A stretch of DNA of 13,648 nucleotides from Terfezia claveryi. Taxonomy: Eukaryota > Ascomycota > Pezizomycetes > Pezizales > Pezizaceae. Of this stretch, positions 1 through 7,771 are shown in pieces. Position 1 is the stretch's first letter. Every line of letters begins with the position of its first letter. The position numbers and the translations under genes are program-made. The stretch is taken from contig WHUX01000694.1 of NCBI GenBank assembly GCA_015179025.1, forward strand, positions 1 to 13,648, written 5' to 3'. Below the pieces are notes generated by a model, which searched no databases, was not told where the DNA came from, and saw only the letters and a program-made list of their open reading frames with translations.

Positions 1-14
1 CACGAGTTTCTTGC

Positions 15-33
15 ATATATATATATATATATA
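15..33. repeat. AT dinucleotide microsatellite
   Basis: A run of alternating A and T of about nine units lies near the left edge. It is an ordinary simple repeat with no gene next to it. Confidence 0.85.
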
Positions 34-346
34 CTTGCAAATGCATGAATTCCCATGAAACATATCACAAAGTGTAAACTCCGTACATATATCTATACAA
101 TGACTACGATTTCCCAATATAACTATTACCAGGCCAGGCATTGAATAGTACGGCACCCATGAGCGAAAGGGGGCTGAGCGCCATTGATCACTGTCCTGCC
201 ACTTCTCTTGTTATCACTTATCTCATTGTCTTCAAAAAGTCTAAATTGTTGACCTTACTAGTCGGCCTTAGCAACTATGGTTTTCCTGTATATATACTTA
301 CCTTTTCCGTGCATTTTCCCTTCACTCTATATCTTAGCACATTATG
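34..346. other. Non-coding stretch, no gene recognised
   Basis: This is mixed, moderately A+T-rich sequence leading into the minisatellite. A 73-codon open frame crosses it on the plus strand, but its predicted product has no recognisable domain and the frame runs into the repeat array. I see no RNA gene or clear regulatory signal. Confidence 0.5.
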
Positions 347-502
347 GCGAGCATTAGAGTGAGTAATAGAGTGAGTATAAGAGCGAGTATTAGAGCGAGT
401 ATTGGATCGAGTATTGGAGTGAGTATTAGAGTGAGTATTAGGGCGAGTATTAGAGCGAGTATTAGAGCGAGTATCAGAGCGAGTATTAGAGCGAGTATTA
501 GA
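347..502. repeat. 12-bp minisatellite, 13 units
   Basis: Thirteen tandem 12-bp units with consensus GCGAGTATTAGA follow each other without a gap. Most variants differ by one or two bases, mainly C/T at the second position and A/G near the end. Because 12 is a multiple of three, both strands read as short periodic peptides (Ala-Ser-Ile-Arg on plus, Leu-Ala-Leu-Ile on minus). These are by-products of the repeat and not genes. The array ends in a partial GCGATTGG unit. Confidence 0.95.
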
Positions 503-839
503 GCGATTGGATTAGCGATTGCATGCTCTATATATATATCTATTACTTCTGTATATATAATTATTAGCAAATACAATAGATATTTCTGCTATGTGCATAT
601 TCAATGACTGCAATAGTGGTTATGTACCTGACTCTCATACATGCAAGTGGTCAGCGGGTGTGCATTGTAGAAGAGAGCTATTGTGGGCTATCCGTTAGCA
701 ATGCCAGCAGTAGAACCTATAGCGTTGGGGACGAGCAGCCCGTTGCATGTTGCGTCCAAGAGGAGGGAGCATCTGTAAAGCGCATGTGTTGCGTCCCAGG
801 CATGCGAGTACTATTCGAGTGTGTCTGGACGCTCACGTG
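503..839. other. Non-coding stretch with diverged GCGTCC-like repeats
   Basis: No gene is recognised here. A 79-codon plus-strand open frame (604-843) is Cys-rich but matches no family I know. A short motif, TTGCGTCCNAGG-like, recurs near 748 and 789, with a diverged form near 888 just beyond this stretch, which hints at an old repeat. This could also be the far end of the retroelement whose Gag remnant lies at 989-1871. Confidence 0.4.
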
Positions 840-988
840 CTGAGCGTTTGGCATCCTGATCTTGAGTTTGTCTCCCATACGTCTTGTGCGTTCCAGGCAT
901 CCAGACGCACAGGATGCAAATAATATTTTTGGTGATGAAACCAATTCTGCGAGACTATCAGACCCGACATACTAGATAGCCCGCATCC

Positions 989-1871
989 CTAACAGTCTGA
1001 ATTTTCCCCATAATCTAACTCATCCTCACTAACAATATGCCCAAACTGAATCTCAAGTGGCGCTACTACAGCCGCTCCTGCAGACACTGTTGCCACTTTC
1101 TTTGCCTCCTCTTTTCCTTTTCTCTTTCCCTTTGCCTTTGACTCATCCGTAACCTTCCAACCTATTGAACAGTCACCCATCATATGAGTTTTGTCCCTAT
1201 ACTTGATGTACTGTCTATCTTTTTTCTGAGCCTGTCACTTTGCACATGTGACTTTGTCTTGACCAAGCTCTTTTTCCTTCTTAGAGGAAGTGTCGGACTT
1301 GAGCTTGGATTTGGTGTCAGGCTTGGTTTTCACCTTCTGCTTTAGTTTGGTAATCGGATCTTTGAGATTGTCAGATTTCTTTTCGGTAGTCTTGAAGGTA
1401 TTGGGTACCTCCTTTTTTGCCCCAGCAGCCTGTTCTTTTTGATGGAACTGGCTCTATACATGTGCCTTCCTCACCTTCTCATACTCAACCTAAGACCCAG
1501 CATTTGTGATGGCCTGAAAGCATATTTCTGTGCTAGCAGGTACCTTGTCTAGAATGTCTTTGTCAGTACTGACTCAGACCATATGGGCCCCAGTCTTAGG
1601 CTGAATTGCACTAATCAGGTGCTCCTAGAGCTGTTCTCGTAGTAGTTCTGCTACCAACTGATGAACCCTGACATGAGTGATGAAATCTTTCATCAACTCA
1701 CCTTTCTTCTGAAATTCCTTCTGAAGAGAGACCTTTGCATCCCACTTCTTATGCTGGTTCTGATGTGCATTTATGAATTCACGTTTAAAGACGTTAAACG
1801 TATCCCATTCAATCCATCTAGAGTTGGTATCTAGTGTTCGTTTATGTTGATTTGCATAATACCAGGTACTC
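989..1871 (-). pseudogene. Gag-like pseudogene of a second retroelement, truncated at its 5' end
   Basis: Read on the minus strand from 1870, a single frame runs for about 294 codons with no frameshift and only five internal stops, at 1625-1627, 1574-1576, 1490-1492, 1454-1456 and 1235-1237. All are TAG or TGA, as expected from CAG or CGA changing by C to T. The N-terminal part has the aromatic pattern of a retrotransposon Gag domain (W-Y-Y, then W-x2-W-D-x-F, then a helical Lys/Gln-rich stretch). A Lys-rich basic segment follows, and then C-A-K-stop with a later H-x4-C, like a damaged zinc knuckle. The C-terminus is acidic. After the stop at 989 the frame stays open to about 840. The 5' end is cut exactly at the LTR starting at 1872. 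Its sequence differs from the Gag of the large element, so it is a separate family. The Gag call rests on layout and composition, not on an alignment. Confidence 0.6.
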
Positions 1872-2165
1872 TGTGATGAATGGTACTAGACAGTATTCAT
1901 TCGGTACTGTTTATACAATCTATATCTGTAGGCACAGACGTTTGTGTATTTCGGTTCTGCTGAGGTAAGACCTCAGAAGGGTAGGGAGATTACTATGTGG
2001 GACATTCCCGGAGGGAACAGTAATTAACTGGTGTAATCTATCTTATATGATTTATGTTATCTAAGCTATATGATCTTGATCTAATTAGAATATAGGCTTG
2101 CTTGCTCTATGTGCTTGCTTTGTTGCTTCTTGTCTTTCTGTAGATTCCATAGGGAATCCAGCGGC

Positions 2166-2174
2166 CTATTTATA
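2166..2174 (-). promoter_or_regulatory. TATA box in the 3' LTR
   Basis: The minus strand reads TATAAATAG, and the same nine bases are kept in the 5' LTR. A hairpin-forming sequence (GATTCC/GGAATC) lies just downstream at about 2142-2158. In this LTR copy a promoter would drive transcription toward 1871, into the Gag-like pseudogene in sense. Confidence 0.6.
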
Positions 2175-2253
2175 CTCCTCTAAAATCTGATGACTAAGGA
2201 AATAAATACAATAAAGGGTGGCATACCAGAAGGTAGTGCGCTATACAAAAGGG

Positions 2254-2352
2254 GTCATGTGGCCATAGTAATGAGTCACATGCCTTAAGCAATAGTCATG
2301 TGGCTATAGTAATGAGTCACACGCCTTAAACAGAGGTCACGTGGCCATAATG
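2254..2352. repeat. 41-bp tandem repeats in U3 of the 3' LTR
   Basis: Two full 41-bp units (2254-2294 and 2295-2335) and a partial third share the form GTCATGTGGCYATAGTAATG followed by AGTCACAYGCC. Both full units hold TGAGTCA, the site type bound by fungal Gcn4/AP-1-like bZIP factors, and the third begins GTCACGTGGC with a CACGTG E-box. They lie 80-180 bp upstream of the minus-strand TATA box, where upstream activating sites are expected. Binding is inferred, not shown. Confidence 0.75.
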
Positions 2353-2550
2353 AGGGTATCTTCATATAGCAAGTGCCATGGAACTTTTCGTGGCAAATTC
2401 CGCATGCTGTGGATGCTTATAAAGCAATAGGAGGTAGTTGAAGGCTAGTCCTTCAACCGAGAGGCTTAGTTACATAACATAGTAGTAATATAGGAAATAC
2501 AAAAGTATATAATCAATTATATAAGCAATGAAACAATGTTCTCTATTACA

Positions 2551-2562
2551 CTTCCCTATATA
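2551..2562 (-). promoter_or_regulatory. Polypurine tract next to the 3' LTR
   Basis: On the minus strand TATATAGGGAAG lies directly before the LTR start TGTAATAG. This is where the plus-strand primer is made in reverse transcription. The purine run (AGGGAAG) is short. Its position confirms that the element is transcribed on the minus strand. Confidence 0.6.
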
Positions 2563-2623
2563 GAACGATTTCCTATCCTTGCTTCTCTCGCTCTGCCATA
2601 TTGGTTTCCATACGTCCTAAGAT

Positions 2624-4176
2624 TTAATGCATTATTAATACATTTGCATTAAAATAAATATCTTTAGTGTTTCCATAACTCATGATTCTATCTCGTTCTT
2701 GTTGGATAAGAGCTTGAATCTCATCTCTGGTTCGTGGTCCTGGTTTTCCTTTAGTTTTTCGATGTCTCTTGAATGTATCTTCCATACTTCTGGTCGTCTA
2801 GAAGTCTTGTAGAATTCCGGTAGTAATATTCTTGGTGTTTACCCAGGAATTATATTTAGGAGAGTATCCTAGCAATTTAACCTTATATTGTCTTTCTCTG
2901 GTTCGAGGAGCTGTTCTGAATTCTAATACCTTATCAACTTCATAACGATCATCTTGAATTGGTCCTGGTTCCTGAGATTGTCTGTGAGGGAACAGGATAG
3001 GATCGTTTTTATAGTAGGGTTTGAGTTTGCTGATATGAAAAGTATTATATATGAGGTGGAGGTCAGGTTGACTGGATAGGTCTAGGCTATAGTTATTGCA
3101 TTTCCAATTACTAGAAATAATGGGAAATGGGCCTAGCCATTTTGGTTTGAGTTTGGGTGAGATGTTCAATAGGTTGATGTTTTCTGAGGAAAGCATAACT
3201 TATTGTCTGACTGAAAATTTGGCTGTATTGGGTAGTTGTTTGTTTGCTTGAGATGCTTGAGTTTTCTTGGCATCATATAGGTTTTTAGACGTTACCTCAT
3301 GACATTCATTTGCTAGTATATATGCATTAATAAGGTATAGAAGTATCGATACCCCAAGATGTGCATTAAATCCAAATAGTATGGAAAAGGGACTATTCTG
3401 TCTAGCGGCATTATACCTAGAGTTAAGTTTCAACTGTATCTCTGGTAGTTTCTGTAGCCAATCAAATCCTCCAATTTTACAGGCTCTTGCTACTTGTAGA
3501 ATTTTTTGTTCATAATTTCCGATTGTCCATCTGTACGTGAATGATATGTGGTGGATGGTTCCAACTTGATTTCTTTATTCCTAGCCCAATCTTGAAAGTG
3601 TGTTGACATAAAAAGAGTGTCGTGGTCAAAAACAATACAAAAAGGGTATCCCATAGTTGGGACTACATGAGTATCAAAAGTAGCAGTACATTGTTCTGCA
3701 GTGAAATTATTTGAGACAAGAATAAGAAACTTGAATTATGATTGTCTATCGACAATTGTCCAAAGTCATGAAATACAAACTACATGATCTTCTTCAACAG
3801 GAATATTTGGGTACAAAATTGAACACTTAGTAAACACAGGTGCTAACTTAAGAAAATCCATCAATATGTCAGTCCATGGCCTGCATGGTACATATAATGG
3901 AGTTATAAGTCCAAGTGGCACCTTGTTGGAATACTTTGTCCGTTGACAAGTATCGCAACTTCTGATATAGTCCTTAGTCAGTTATGCAAAGGACTGGCAA
4001 TCATATCGGTCTGTAAGATATTTCATCATTTTTTCAATGCCACTATGAGTAGTTGCTTCATGTGCATCTTTAATAACCAATTCGAGATAGTTCTTACCTT
4101 CAATGTTAAAGGTAGAGGGCAAGACTAATCTCCATTATCCTTATCGGTTCTTGACATACAAAAATCAGTCTTTTCT
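2624..4176 (-). pseudogene. Integrase with GPY/F segment and chromodomain (pol C-terminal part), broken
   Basis: Integrase would insert the element's cDNA into the host genome. The minus-strand translation shows a zinc-binding His-His-Cys-Cys domain: H codons at 4060-4062 and 4045-4047, and CDTC at 3946-3957. A DDE core follows, with Asp in MDF, Asp in the FDHDTLFMS motif, and Glu in TDGQSE. All catalytic residues are still present. Next come the post-core NSRYNAARQN-SPF segment (about 3370-3433), the GPY/F motif (WLGPFPI, near 3130) and a chromodomain (D-R-Y-E-V-D-K-V-L then GYSPKYNSWV, about 2800-2940), which may guide integration to modified histones. Stops interrupt it near 3995 (TAA where Gln is likely), near 3765, at 3197 and at 2795-2797 (TAG where Trp is likely), and the frame shifts around 3430-3500. 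The frame then continues to a TAA at 2624. It is clearly inactive. Confidence 0.9.
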
Positions 4177-4662
4177 TCAATGTTCCTTATGGTTCACAAA
4201 GGTATCATAGTAGTTCTTCCAGATAGGACATACTTTCATGCATGATTGATATGCAGCTTTCATACCTGTACCTTGGTCAAGCCAGTATGTAATGAAGTAG
4301 TCCTTGTCGTCCTCCCATCCGTTGCTGATATGATTCTCTTCAATGAGCTTGTTGAGGGTCAGTTCAATCCTTATGTTGAAGTCATTGATGGTGGGTTTCT
4401 TCTCCTTGCATGTAGAAGTATTATATCTTGAGAACTTACAGAAATCACAACGCTGTCTGGAGGTCTTGGTGTCCTGAATGAAAGAGGATGAATCTTCATC
4501 AATGGCTACTCGTTTTTTAGAACCAGTGGTGACGGCGGTGGTGTTGATTGGAATTGCGTTACTGCTGCTAGCAGTTACAGCTAGTTGTTGAGGTGTATTC
4601 CATGGTTGTTGTGGGGCAACAGGAGTATTCATGATCTCCTGTTCCATTTGTCGGTTGCTCAT
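4177..4662 (-). pseudogene. Pol spacer between RNase H and integrase, with a CCHC-like zinc knuckle
   Basis: A 161-codon open stretch lies just upstream of integrase and in line with it. Its first third is rich in Gln, Pro, Thr and Ser, followed by a basic patch (KKRVAIDEDSSS). Then comes CDFCKFSRYNTSTC (4408-4449), which matches the retroviral zinc knuckle C-x2-C-x4-H-x4-C except that the His position is Tyr. The Tyr codon TAT at 4423-4425 is one C-to-T change from CAT. The C-terminal part is acidic and aromatic-rich (GWEDDKDYF, YWLDQGTGMK). The frame then passes through stops into integrase. I know of no such module at this place in standard Ty3/Gypsy pol. It may be an acquired Gag-like domain. 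Function is unknown. Confidence 0.6.
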
Positions 4663-4740
4663 CTGTTCGGTAGAGTTACTGAACTGAATGCTGGGTTAGA
4701 GAGTAGGTCGTGTCGGCTTGTTGGTAATCCATCTTTTTGC

Positions 4741-5150
4741 TCATTCTCCGATTTCCTGGATAGCTTCTTCATAGCTGAGAGCTTGAGGAGGTGGATAATC
4801 TGGCATTTGTTGTACTTGTGCTAGTTCCATTTGAGGCTTATTTGCAGATAGGAGATACACAATATGAGTCGTAAGGAATTCCTTCTCCTTTTTAAGAACT
4901 GAGGCTGACAGGTCATAGTTCAAACTGCCATGTCCATAGTGATTGCAAATTGCATATGTTTTGATGATAAACATGCAGTTGTTCATGGTGTGGGAGCTGC
5001 CATGAGCTAGACAGTAAAAATCTCGGCAAAAAGACTAGTGCATCCTTTTGTGTTATTGCCAATTGCTATAAGCTAGGTCGATAGCAATTTCCTTCGCTTC
5101 CTCGGGAGCGAGAGATTTTTGTTGAACGTTTTCAGAAGATAAAGGCCTAC
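4741..5150 (-). pseudogene. Pol spacer, upstream half, with two zinc-knuckle-like motifs
   Basis: This minus-strand stretch follows RNase H. One frame begins in an Ala/Glu-rich helix (APEEAKEIAIDLAYSNWQ), crosses two stops, and gives CLAHGSSHTMNNC (4975-5013), a C-x2-H-x3-H-x4-C pattern. Next is YAICNHYGHGSLNY (4915-4956), which fits C-x2-C-x4-H-x4-C if both outer Tyr codons (TAT) were once Cys (TGT). The rest is a helical Lys/Glu stretch and a Pro-rich stretch up to a TGA at 4741. A likely frameshift near 5145 separates it from the RNase H frame. Together with 4177-4662 it forms a spacer of about 1 kb that looks like a nucleocapsid fragment inside pol. The call as part of this element rests on strand, order and similar decay. 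Confidence 0.55.
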
Positions 5151-5957
5151 CTATCTTAGTCTAAGAACTGTTAAAGGTTTGTTCTTATTTATATTGGGTA
5201 CACAATCATACTCGCTGAAAACTTCTTCTAGTATAGTGGATAGAGTCTCGTCGTCTGAGGACTCTTCTTCCTTCATCATATCATATTCGCTTTCTTCGTC
5301 TGGAATGCCCTCGAAGTATAGACAGAAGATATGGTGTCCAAGTTCTTTGGCTCTTCCATGACATTTATTAAAGTCGCAGTTGACATGCTTGAAATTGATA
5401 GCTCTGTGAGAAACCATATTGTTCTGAGTAGAGGTTTCTGGTAAGTGGAAAGTTCTTAAAGCATTGGTAGAGATGTTGTGGTTATAGGTGTGGTTAGGAG
5501 GATCGATGCTGTTGGAAATATAATCGTCCTTGGTAGTGGGAGTGTCCAAGTATTTATGCTTCCTTGATAGAGCATCTGCTATCAAATTTTCCTTTCCTGC
5601 GGTGTGCTGTATGTCTGTATCAAATTCCATTAGGTAATCTTGCCATCGCCTCAATTTCTGGCTTGCAGGTGTTTGAGTATGAAAGGTTACTAATAGTTTG
5701 TGGTCAGTAAGGATAGTGAACTTGTGACCTCTTAATTGTGCTTCAAAAAATTTCAATGAGTCAATAATCGCTAATAATTCCTTTTGAAAGGTAGAATAAT
5801 TGAGTTGTACTGGATTAAATTTTCTAGAGTGGAAGCATGACAGTTTGATGTGTGTCAACGGTCCTTAACCTATCCAAGATCCTAGTCCTACATTACTAGT
5901 ATCACAAACTAAATATTTGGGTTCAGTAGATTCATTATTCCAGGGTTTTAAAACATA
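5151..5957 (-). pseudogene. RNase H domain of pol with Cys/His-rich tail
   Basis: RNase H removes the RNA strand of the RNA:DNA hybrid during reverse transcription. The frame starts right at the nested insertion (5957) and reads through the strand carrying CDTSNVGLGSW. It meets one TAA where Gln is likely, then is open to 5151. The four acidic residues are visible in order: Asp in V-C-D-T-S, Glu in Q-K-E-L-L-A-I, Asp in I-L-T-D-H-K, and Asp in I-A-D-A-L-S-R. The motif LRRWQDYLMEFD typical of the Ty3/Gypsy family is present too. After the domain comes a tail with CDFNKC, GRAKELGHH and a following Cys (about 5325-5390), a possible metal-binding cluster, then a very acidic Glu/Asp/Ser stretch. 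The upstream partner, reverse transcriptase, lies beyond the nested element at 7772. Confidence 0.9.
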
Positions 5958-5959
5958 TA

Positions 5960-6515
5960 CCATCGCTTACCTAAGGATGACCGACAATGGTAGGTTGACC
6001 GAGGGGCAAAGCACCCCTGTTTTTGCACTAGTCTACTTGCATCCCGTGATACCATACAAGCAGGATAGCAAGAGACAATTGAGATCAATGGAAACAACTA
6101 CGCTCTACTACATGGTTACCTTCACGTCCTGGGAAAATCGACCTAATGCCCCAATAAATACCCCTAGCAATATGACCTCCCCGAAAACTACCCCCCCCTC
6201 CCTCAACCCCCACCATAAGCAGAATATCAGGCGGGTGAGCCCACGAGCACTAGGAGGCCTTTACGAAGCATGTATATCCATCTCAAATCAGTATTGAAGG
6301 GAGACTCTACAACGAGGCAAAACGGCGTTGTTTTAAATCGGAGTACTAACTTGTGCAAAATCAGGCAATTTCGAGGCTATCATTATATCAACCAAATTCA
6401 GCATATTATGCCCTGCTCCCACTCCCTCTTTTTACCCCCCCTCTCTAGAGTATACTCAATACCCATGCAGAGGTCTCCAAAAGCTCTAGGAGCTCTAACG
6501 CCACCCCTTCTTAGG
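5960..6515 (+). repeat. Left inverted arm of the fold-back element
   Basis: Its sequence is nearly identical to the reverse complement of 7227-7769. Matching is strong through CCTGGGAAAATCGACCTAAT and the GGCGTTGTTTTAAATCGG stretch, and decays after about 6470. Pyrimidine-rich C runs occur at about 6190 and 6438. Long frames seen in this arm recur mirrored in the other arm and follow from the repeat. They are not genes. Confidence 0.9.
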
Positions 6516-6694
6516 CTCCAAAGGTTACTTCGGTCACCAGGTATGCTCACGTCTTCCCAGGCCTTTCAACCCCTTCACAGCAGCCATCTGCACATAAACT
6601 AACCTAGAATTCAGTCTAGCATCCAACCTAGATACTCTAGATCCCTGAATACCCAACTCTGTCTAACCTACCGTATAACTCACGTATAATCTAG

Positions 6695-6794
6695 CACTTA
6701 ACATAGTGCCTAACATAGCGCCTAACATAGCGCCTAATATAGCGCCTAACATAGTATCTAACATAGCTAGCATCTAATATAGCGCCTAACATAG
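6695..6794. repeat. 12-bp tandem array inside the fold-back element
   Basis: Eight units of about CGCCTAACATAG follow each other (6695-6766, then 6771-6794), broken once by CTAG at 6767-6770. Variation is C/T or A/G at three positions. The array lies in the non-inverted middle and has no match in the arms. Confidence 0.93.
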
Positions 6795-6902
6795 CGTCCT
6801 ATCCAGTAGCTCAATCAGTACCCTGCATCAGGATTGGGTATACTTGAGTACATTTAAAACGACTGGGAAAGGGCTGAGAGCTTTATCCCACAAAAAAAAA
6901 AA

Positions 6903-7110
6903 CCTTGGAGCCCAAATGGGGGGTATTGGAACTTCTAAGGCTATTAGAGACCTCTGTATGGGTGTAGAAAATACTGCAGAGAGAGGGGGGGCTTGAGGTG
7001 CTATCGGTGGGGTTTTTTTGGGGTGCATTTGGTTAATTCAATGAGAGCTCTCAGAATTGCTCATTTGGAGCCGAGTTGAGGCTTTCTAATGTTGCTATTT
7101 TGCACACTCC
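6903..7110 (-). repeat. Third, decayed copy of the inner arm sequence
   Basis: Read on the minus strand, this stretch resembles the inner part of the left arm (about 6345-6525). The landmarks occur in the same order: GTGCAAAAT, ACCAAAT, a C-rich run with CTCTCT, ACCCATRCAGAGGTCTC, and GCTCCAAGG. Insertions, deletions and substitutions are many. It suggests an older, partly duplicated arm or a nested relative. Confidence 0.6.
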
Positions 7111-7226
7111 TTCATTTGGTATTAATATAGATGCTAGGTAATTTCCTAGCTGGTATGGGGCCCAGCCATGCAATGTTCAAGATATCACGGGGGTATGGAG
7201 GGCGCAGTAGTTATTGCGGAGGAAAT

Positions 7227-7769
7227 CCTTAAGAGGGGCCAACTCGGGGCTATTGGAGACCTCTGCGTGAGTATTGAGGGTGCTCTGGAGTGGGGGGTTA
7301 AAAGGGGGAGTGCGAGGAGGGCATAATATGCTGAATTTGATTGATATAATGATAGCCTCGAAATTGCTTATTTTGTGCAAGTTAGTACTCCGATTTAAAA
7401 CAACGCCGTTTTGCCTGGTTGTAGAGTCTCCCTTCAATACTGATTTGGGATGGATATACATGCTTCGTAAAGGCCTCCTAGTGCTCGTGGGCTCACCCGC
7501 CTGATATTCCGCCTATGGTGGGGGTTGAGGGAGGGGGGGTAGTTTTCAGGGAGGTCATATTGCTAGGGGTATTTATTGGGGCATTAGGTCGATTTTCCCA
7601 GGACGTGAAGGTAACCATATTGTAGAGGGTAGTTGTTTCCATAGATCTCAATTGTCTCTTGCTATCCTGCTTGTATGGTATCACGGGATACAAGTAGACT
7701 AGCGCAAAAACAGGGGTGCTTTTCCCCCGGTCAACCTACTATGGTCGGTCATCTTTAGGTAAGTGATGG
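7227..7769 (-). repeat. Right inverted arm of the fold-back element
   Basis: This is the reverse-complement partner of 5960-6515, with scattered substitutions (for example CCATCACTTACC for CCATCGCTTACC at the tip). The two arms could pair over about half a kilobase in single-stranded DNA or RNA. Confidence 0.9.
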
Positions 7770-7771
7770 TA

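Larger units (their letters stand above)
1872..2550 (-). repeat. 3' LTR of the Ty3/Gypsy element
   Basis: This 679-bp copy starts TGTGATGAATGG and ends CTCTATTACA on the plus strand. It aligns along its whole length with 11985-12668. The ends form a short inverted repeat (TGTAATA/TATTACA in the better-preserved copy). It is the 3' LTR because the coding strand is minus and a purine-rich tract borders it on the inside. It contains a minus-strand TATA box (2166-2174), 41-bp tandem repeats (2254-2352) and an inverted repeat, GTTGAAGG-ctagt-CCTTCAAC, at 2437-2457. Differences from the other LTR are mostly transitions. Confidence 0.93.
5960..7769. mobile_element. Non-autonomous fold-back TIR element with TA target duplication, nested in pol
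   Basis: This 1,810-bp insertion begins CCATCGCTTACC and ends with the inverse (GGTAAGTGATGG). It is bordered on both sides by TA (5958-5959 and 7770-7771). Inverted arms of about 0.55 kb (5960-6515 and 7227-7769) flank a 0.7-kb middle that has no transposase-like frame. TA duplication is typical of the Tc1/mariner group, and long arms with no gene fit a MITE- or fold-back-type passenger moved by a transposase encoded elsewhere. It interrupts pol between reverse transcriptase and RNase H. Counting across the junction, removal with one TA keeps the pol frame. The family is not identified. Confidence 0.88.

Noticed and set aside
334..607. Open frames on both strands over the 12-bp array
   Set aside because: Periodic peptides result from the repeat length being a multiple of three; there is no independent coding signal.
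604..843. Cys-rich 79-codon plus-strand frame as a small secreted protein
   Set aside because: It has no convincing signal peptide cleavage pattern or known family, and the stretch also contains diverged repeats.
2254..2352. CRISPR-like array
   Set aside because: The 41-bp units are direct tandem copies without spacers, inside an LTR of a eukaryotic element.
5917..6602. Plus-strand frames in the left arm as a transposase remnant
   Set aside because: The same frames appear mirrored in the right arm, and no DDE/D, helix-turn-helix or other transposase motif is visible.
7133..7150. GCTAGG-N6-CCTAGC inverted repeat as an operator or terminator
   Set aside because: It is a six-base stem in the decayed middle of a fold-back element, and the context gives no function.
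7274..7504. 76-codon plus-strand frame in the right arm
   Set aside because: It is the antisense of arm sequence and has no recognisable domain.
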